64,000 bases of DNA from DASRWT01 sp963748485 (GTDB taxonomy: Bacteria; Methylomirabilota; Methylomirabilia; Rokubacteriales; CSP1-6), in contig CAVVJF010000010.1 in NCBI GenBank assembly GCA_963748485.1, positions 62,001 to 126,000 on the forward strand, in the 5' to 3' direction. Both the position numbers and the translations under genes were made by a program. The notes beneath the pieces were generated by a model that saw nothing but the letters and a program-made list of their open reading frames with translations, searched no databases and was not told the DNA's origin. Positions 60,552 through 64,000 of the stretch are shown here, one piece after another (position 1 is the stretch's first letter; each line of letters opens with the position of its first letter).

Positions 60552-62159
60552 ATGGCCAGCGCGCCCTACGACGCCCTCATCATCGGGGCAGGCATCTCCG
60601 GGATGTATCAACTCCACCGGCTGCGGGGGCTCGGTCTGCGGGCACGGGTGTTCGAGGCCGGGGCCGGGGTGGGAGGCACCTGGTACTGGAACCGCTACCC
60701 CGGCGCGCGCTTCGACTCCGAGAGCTGGACCTACGGGTACTCCTTCTCCGACGAGATCCTGCGTGAGTGGGAGTGGAGCGAGCACTTCGCCGCCCAGCCG
60801 GAGACCCTGCGCTACTGCAACTTCGTCGCCGACAAGCTGGACCTGCATCGGGACATCGACTTCGGCTGCCGGGTCCGCGCCGCCGTCTACGACGAGGCCG
60901 CGAACGAATGGGAGGTCGAGATCGAGGGCGGTCGGCGCGAGCGGGCGCGCTTCTTGATCACGGCCATCGGGCCGCTGTCGGCGCCCACCATGCCCACCAT
61001 CCCCGGCGTGGGGACCTTTCGCGGCGAGGCGTATCATACCGCCACCTGGCCGCACGAGCCCGTGGGCTTCGCGGGAAAGCGGGTGGGGGTGATCGGCACC
61101 GGCGCGACCGCAGTGCAGGCCATCACCGAGATCGCCAAGACGGTCGGCCACCTCACAGTGTTCCAGCGCACGCCGAACTGGTGCGCCCCGCTGCACAACA
61201 GCAAGATCGACGCCGCCACGCAGTCGCGGATCAAGGCCACCTACGGGGAGATCTTCGCGCTCTGCCGCGACTCGTTCGGTTGTTTCATCCATCAAGCGGA
61301 TCCGCGGCACGCGCTCGAGGTGAGCCCCGAGGTCCGAGAGGCGTTCTACGAGAAGCTCTATGCCGAGCCCGGCTTCGGGATCTGGATGGGCAACTTCCGC
61401 GACGTGCTGATCAACGCGGAGGCTAACGCTACCATCACCGAGTTCATGCGCCGGAAGATCCGCGCGCGGGTGAAGGACCCAGCCCTCGCCGAGAAGCTGA
61501 TTCCCACCAACCACGGCTTCGGCACCCGGCGCGTGCCGCTGGAGAGCGAGTACTACGAGGTTTTCAATCAGCCGAACGTGCGCCTCGTCGACCTGCGGGA
61601 GACGCCGATCGAGCGCATCACGCCGGCGGGGATCAAGACGAGCGACTCGGAGCACGCGCTGGATATGATCATCTACGCGACCGGCTTCGATGCCATCACG
61701 GGGGCGTTCGACCGGATCGACATCCGTGGCCGCGGCGGCCGGCGGCTCAAGGACAAGTGGGCGGAGGGCCCGCGGACCTATCTCGGGCTGCAGGTCGAGG
61801 GCTTCCCCAATCTCTTCACGCTGGTGGGGCCGCACAACGCCGCGACCTTCTGCAACATCCCCCGCTGCATCGAGCAGAACGTGGAGTGGGTGACGGAGCT
61901 GCTCCGGTACATGCGCGACAAGGGCTACGCGCGCATCGAGTCCGCGCCGGACGCCGAGCAGGGCTGGACCGAGCACGTACTGGACACCGGCCGGCGGATG
62001 CTCTTCACGCAGATCGACTCCTGGATGATGGGCATCAACTCGAACGTGGCAGGCAAGCAGAAGCGGACGTTCATGGTCTACGCGGGGGGCGCGCCGAAGT
62101 ATCGGGAGCGGTGCGACCAGGTCGCCGCCGAGGGCTATACCGGCTTCATCTTCGGCTAG
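60552..62159 (+). CDS. Baeyer-Villiger-type flavin monooxygenase (copy 2)
   Basis: Paralogue of the enzyme at 52626-54242 (535 residues). GAGISGMYQLHRL (FAD), FRGEAYHTATWPH (BVMO fingerprint), GTGATAVQAITEIA (NADPH), ATGFDAITGAFDRIDIRG. It follows the GNAT gene by 44 bases and might belong to the XRE-cupin regulon. One base separates its stop from the stop of the convergent antiporter gene. Confidence 0.9.
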   Translation: MASAPYDALIIGAGISGMYQLHRLRGLGLRARVFEAGAGVGGTWYWNRYPGARFDSESWTYGYSFSDEILREWEWSEHFAAQPETLRYCNFVADKLDLHRDIDFGCRVRAAVYDEAANEWEVEIEGGRRERARFLITAIGPLSAPTMPTIPGVGTFRGEAYHTATWPHEPVGFAGKRVGVIGTGATAVQAITEIAKTVGHLTVFQRTPNWCAPLHNSKIDAATQSRIKATYGEIFALCRDSFGCFIHQADPRHALEVSPEVREAFYEKLYAEPGFGIWMGNFRDVLINAEANATITEFMRRKIRARVKDPALAEKLIPTNHGFGTRRVPLESEYYEVFNQPNVRLVDLRETPIERITPAGIKTSDSEHALDMIIYATGFDAITGAFDRIDIRGRGGRRLKDKWAEGPRTYLGLQVEGFPNLFTLVGPHNAATFCNIPRCIEQNVEWVTELLRYMRDKGYARIESAPDAEQGWTEHVLDTGRRMLFTQIDSWMMGINSNVAGKQKRTFMVYAGGAPKYRERCDQVAAEGYTGFIFG

Positions 62160-62160
62160 C

Positions 62161-63228
62161 TCAGGGCACGAAGGCGAGGAAGAGGAACGCCGCGAAGATC
62201 ACCAGGTGGACCGCCCCCTGCATGATGTAGGTCCGGCCAGTCCCGAGCGTGACGGCGCTCACCAGGAACGTCATCACGAGCATCGTCATGTCCTTGGGCT
62301 CCAGGCCGAGGACCAGGGGCAGCCCGAAGACGATCGAGGCCAACACCACCGCGGGAACGGTGAGGCCGATGGACGCGAGCGCCGACCCGATCGCGAGGTT
62401 CATGCTCGCCTGGAGGCGGTCCGCCCGCGCCGCCCGCATCGCCGCCCACGTCTCCGGCAGCAGGACGAGCCCCGCGATCACGATGCCGACCACCGCGCGG
62501 GGCGCGTTGACCGCCTCGACCGCGCGTTCCACGGAAGGCGACAGCGCCTTGGCGAGGCCGACCACCGTCACCAGCGACAGCAGGAGGAGCGCCGCGCTCA
62601 GCCACGCCTCCCGCACGGTCGGCGGCTCGGCGTGCGTTTCCGCGTCGGCCAACCGGGTCTCGGGGATGAAATAGTCCCGATGGCGTACGGTCTGCACGAA
62701 GACGAAGATCGCCCACAAGACGGCCGACGTGACGCCCACGAACACGAGCTGCGAGGTGCTGTAGGTGCCGACGCCGGAGGTCGTGGTCACCACCGGGAAA
62801 ATGAGAGTGAGGGTCGCCATGACGATGAGCGCGGCGAGCCCCGCGCCGGCTCCCTCGACACGGAACGTTTGCTCGCGGTGGGCAAGCCCGCCGAGGAGGA
62901 CGCAGATGCCGATGACCCCGTTGCAGATGATCATCACCGCCGCGTAGATCGTGTCGCGGGGCAGGACCGCCATGTCGTCGCCGCCGGCGATCATCATCGA
63001 GAGGATGAGCGCGGTCTCGATCACGGTCACCGCCAGGGCTAGAACGAGCGTGCCCAGGGGCTCACCCACGCGATGCGCGACGACCTCCGCGTGGTGGACG
63101 GCGGCGATGACCGCCCCGATCAACGCCGCGCCGCACAGGAGAGCCAGCAGCGTGCCCACGCCGGCCACGAACGCCGCGACGAGCAGCGCGAGGGCCAGCA
63201 GGGGGACGAGCCAGGCCCAGCGAGGCAT
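62161..63228 (-). CDS. cation/proton antiporter, CaCA superfamily (ChaA-like)
   Basis: Inner-membrane antiporter (355 residues, about 11 helices) of the Ca2+:cation group. The paired alpha-repeats with acidic residues are visible: LVLALAVTVIETALILSMM near residue 65 and VVGIVIAGLVLLPETWAAMRAA near residue 245. ChaA relatives exchange Ca2+, Na+ or K+ for protons. It starts 18 bases after the CoA-transferase stop on the same strand. Confidence 0.88.
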   Translation of the reverse strand: MPRWAWLVPLLALALLVAAFVAGVGTLLALLCGAALIGAVIAAVHHAEVVAHRVGEPLGTLVLALAVTVIETALILSMMIAGGDDMAVLPRDTIYAAVMIICNGVIGICVLLGGLAHREQTFRVEGAGAGLAALIVMATLTLIFPVVTTTSGVGTYSTSQLVFVGVTSAVLWAIFVFVQTVRHRDYFIPETRLADAETHAEPPTVREAWLSAALLLLSLVTVVGLAKALSPSVERAVEAVNAPRAVVGIVIAGLVLLPETWAAMRAARADRLQASMNLAIGSALASIGLTVPAVVLASIVFGLPLVLGLEPKDMTMLVMTFLVSAVTLGTGRTYIMQGAVHLVIFAAFLFLAFVP

Positions 63229-63246
63229 GGGAGCCGGCGGTGACGC

Positions 63247-64000
63247 TTAGGGCTGGCGGGTCGCGCCGGCCGCCAGCATTGCCCGGATCTCCTCGTCGGA
63301 CAGCCCCGCCTCCTTGAGGATCTCCACGCTGTGCTCGCCGAGGCGCGGCTGGTGGCGGCGCACCTCGCCGGGGGTGCGGCTGTACGTCGTGGGGATGTCG
63401 GGCGTGCGGAGGGGGCCTTCCGTCGGGTGCGCGATGGTCTTCCAGAAGCCGGTGGCCTCGAGCTGCGGGTCGGTGAGGATGGACTCGAGGGTGTTGACCA
63501 CGGTGGCGGGCACGTTGGCGGCGTCGAGGAGGCCGAGCCACTCCGCGTTGGTGCGGGTGGCCGCGATCTTTCCCAGCTCCTCGTAGAGCAGCTCGATGTG
63601 GGTGAGCCGCGAGGCGAGGGTGCCGAACCTCGGGTCGGCGAGCAGGTCCTCGCGGCCCGCCACGCGGAAGAACGTCTGCCAGTGCGCGTCGGTGTAGGGA
63701 ATGATGGCGAGATAGCCGTCCTTGGTGGGAAAGGGGCGGCGCCACTTGTTGAGCACCCGCTTGTAGCCGGCGGTGTCGAGCGCGGGCAGAAACGTCTCGC
63801 CGTAGAGGTGCTCGACCATCATCCACGCCACCACCGTCTCGAACATGGGTACCTCGATGGCCTGCCCCTCGCCGGTGCGCGCCTTGTGGTAGAGCGCGGC
63901 GAGGAGGGCGTGGGCCACCGCCATCGAACTGGTCTTGTCGGCCACGATGGTGGGGAGGTAGCGCGGGTCGCCGACCAGGGGGGCCTGCAGCGACGCCAGC
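63247..64000 (-). CDS. CaiB/BaiF family CoA-transferase (5' part outside the window)
   Basis: C-terminal part (about 250 residues) of a class III acyl-CoA transferase. The frame is open to the window edge; features: PRYLPTIVADKTSSMAVAHALLAALYHKARTGEGQAIEVPMFE, then YKRVLNKWRRPFPTKDGYLAIIPYTDAHWQTFF and RLGEHSVEILKEAGLSDEEI. Different from the complete copy at 48828-50045. Precedes the CaCA antiporter gene. Confidence 0.9.
   Translation of the reverse strand, partial: LASLQAPLVGDPRYLPTIVADKTSSMAVAHALLAALYHKARTGEGQAIEVPMFETVVAWMMVEHLYGETFLPALDTAGYKRVLNKWRRPFPTKDGYLAIIPYTDAHWQTFFRVAGREDLLADPRFGTLASRLTHIELLYEELGKIAATRTNAEWLGLLDAANVPATVVNTLESILTDPQLEATGFWKTIAHPTEGPLRTPDIPTTYSRTPGEVRRHQPRLGEHSVEILKEAGLSDEEIRAMLAAGATRQP

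Overview
The window looks like chromosomal DNA of a high-GC, Gram-negative soil-type bacterium. An RND-type metal efflux system with an outer-membrane channel, a broken autotransporter with an outer-membrane beta-barrel, and a PEP-CTERM protein all imply an outer membrane. The mix of genes (a Tat-exported PF04392-type ABC substrate-binding protein, CaiB/BaiF CoA-transferases, a UbiD decarboxylase, an aldehyde:ferredoxin oxidoreductase, a complete SUF operon, paired Baeyer-Villiger-type monooxygenases) resembles Candidatus Rokubacteria/Methylomirabilota. That placement is an inference from gene content, not a measurement.

Layout. 1-5.1 kb: a Cus/Czc-type metal efflux operon (RND pump, outer-membrane factor, adaptor, small membrane protein), then a MerR regulator with its own MerR-type promoter and a Cys-rich 57-residue protein. 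5.8-7.9 kb: small proteins of unknown function, including a 29-residue membrane peptide, ahead of a CPA2 antiporter. 8.3-17.2 kb: an accessory zone with two IS3-family elements, at least six tRNA 3'-end fragments, a 60-bp dispersed repeat, a truncated ricin-type lectin, a PEP-CTERM protein, a solute-binding protein, and gene remnants. 17.2-21.4 kb: a secreted metallo-beta-lactamase-fold hydrolase, then a UbiD decarboxylase and a PLP decarboxylase in one operon. 21.4-25.3 kb: an autotransporter with 288-bp passenger repeats, broken by at least three frameshifts. 25.4-31.9 kb: a minus-strand operon of secreted GH13 enzyme, sugar-type MFS permease, arginase-like protein and a free-standing adenylation-carrier (A-PCP) protein. 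32-38.3 kb: gene scars, a DUF1348 protein, a pyruvate oxidase-type enzyme, a zinc alcohol dehydrogenase, a discoidin-like protein and an APH/P-loop kinase fusion. 38.4-44 kb: sufBCDSU plus a DUF59 factor, tightly coupled by ATGA overlaps, behind an AT-rich leader with a perfect 12-bp tandem repeat. 44-50 kb: an MFS transporter, two secreted proteins, an AOR-family tungsten enzyme and a class III CoA-transferase. 50-64 kb: an ATP-grasp ligase, a membrane protein, NIPSNAP, two flavin monooxygenase paralogues in opposite orientation, an AlkB-like dioxygenase, a luciferase-like monooxygenase, an SDR with an unusual insertion, a second A-PCP protein, an XRE-cupin regulator with a strong palindromic operator, a GNAT enzyme, a cation/proton antiporter and a second CoA-transferase running off the end.

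How the genes work together. The first block exports a soft metal (probably Cu or Ag), with MerR sensing next door. The SUF block builds Fe-S clusters, which the AOR enzyme would need. The 50-64 kb block is rich in oxygenases and CoA/carrier chemistry and could be a small-molecule oxidation or tailoring region. The 8-17 kb zone shows repeated insertion at tRNA 3' ends, but I see no intact integrase gene.
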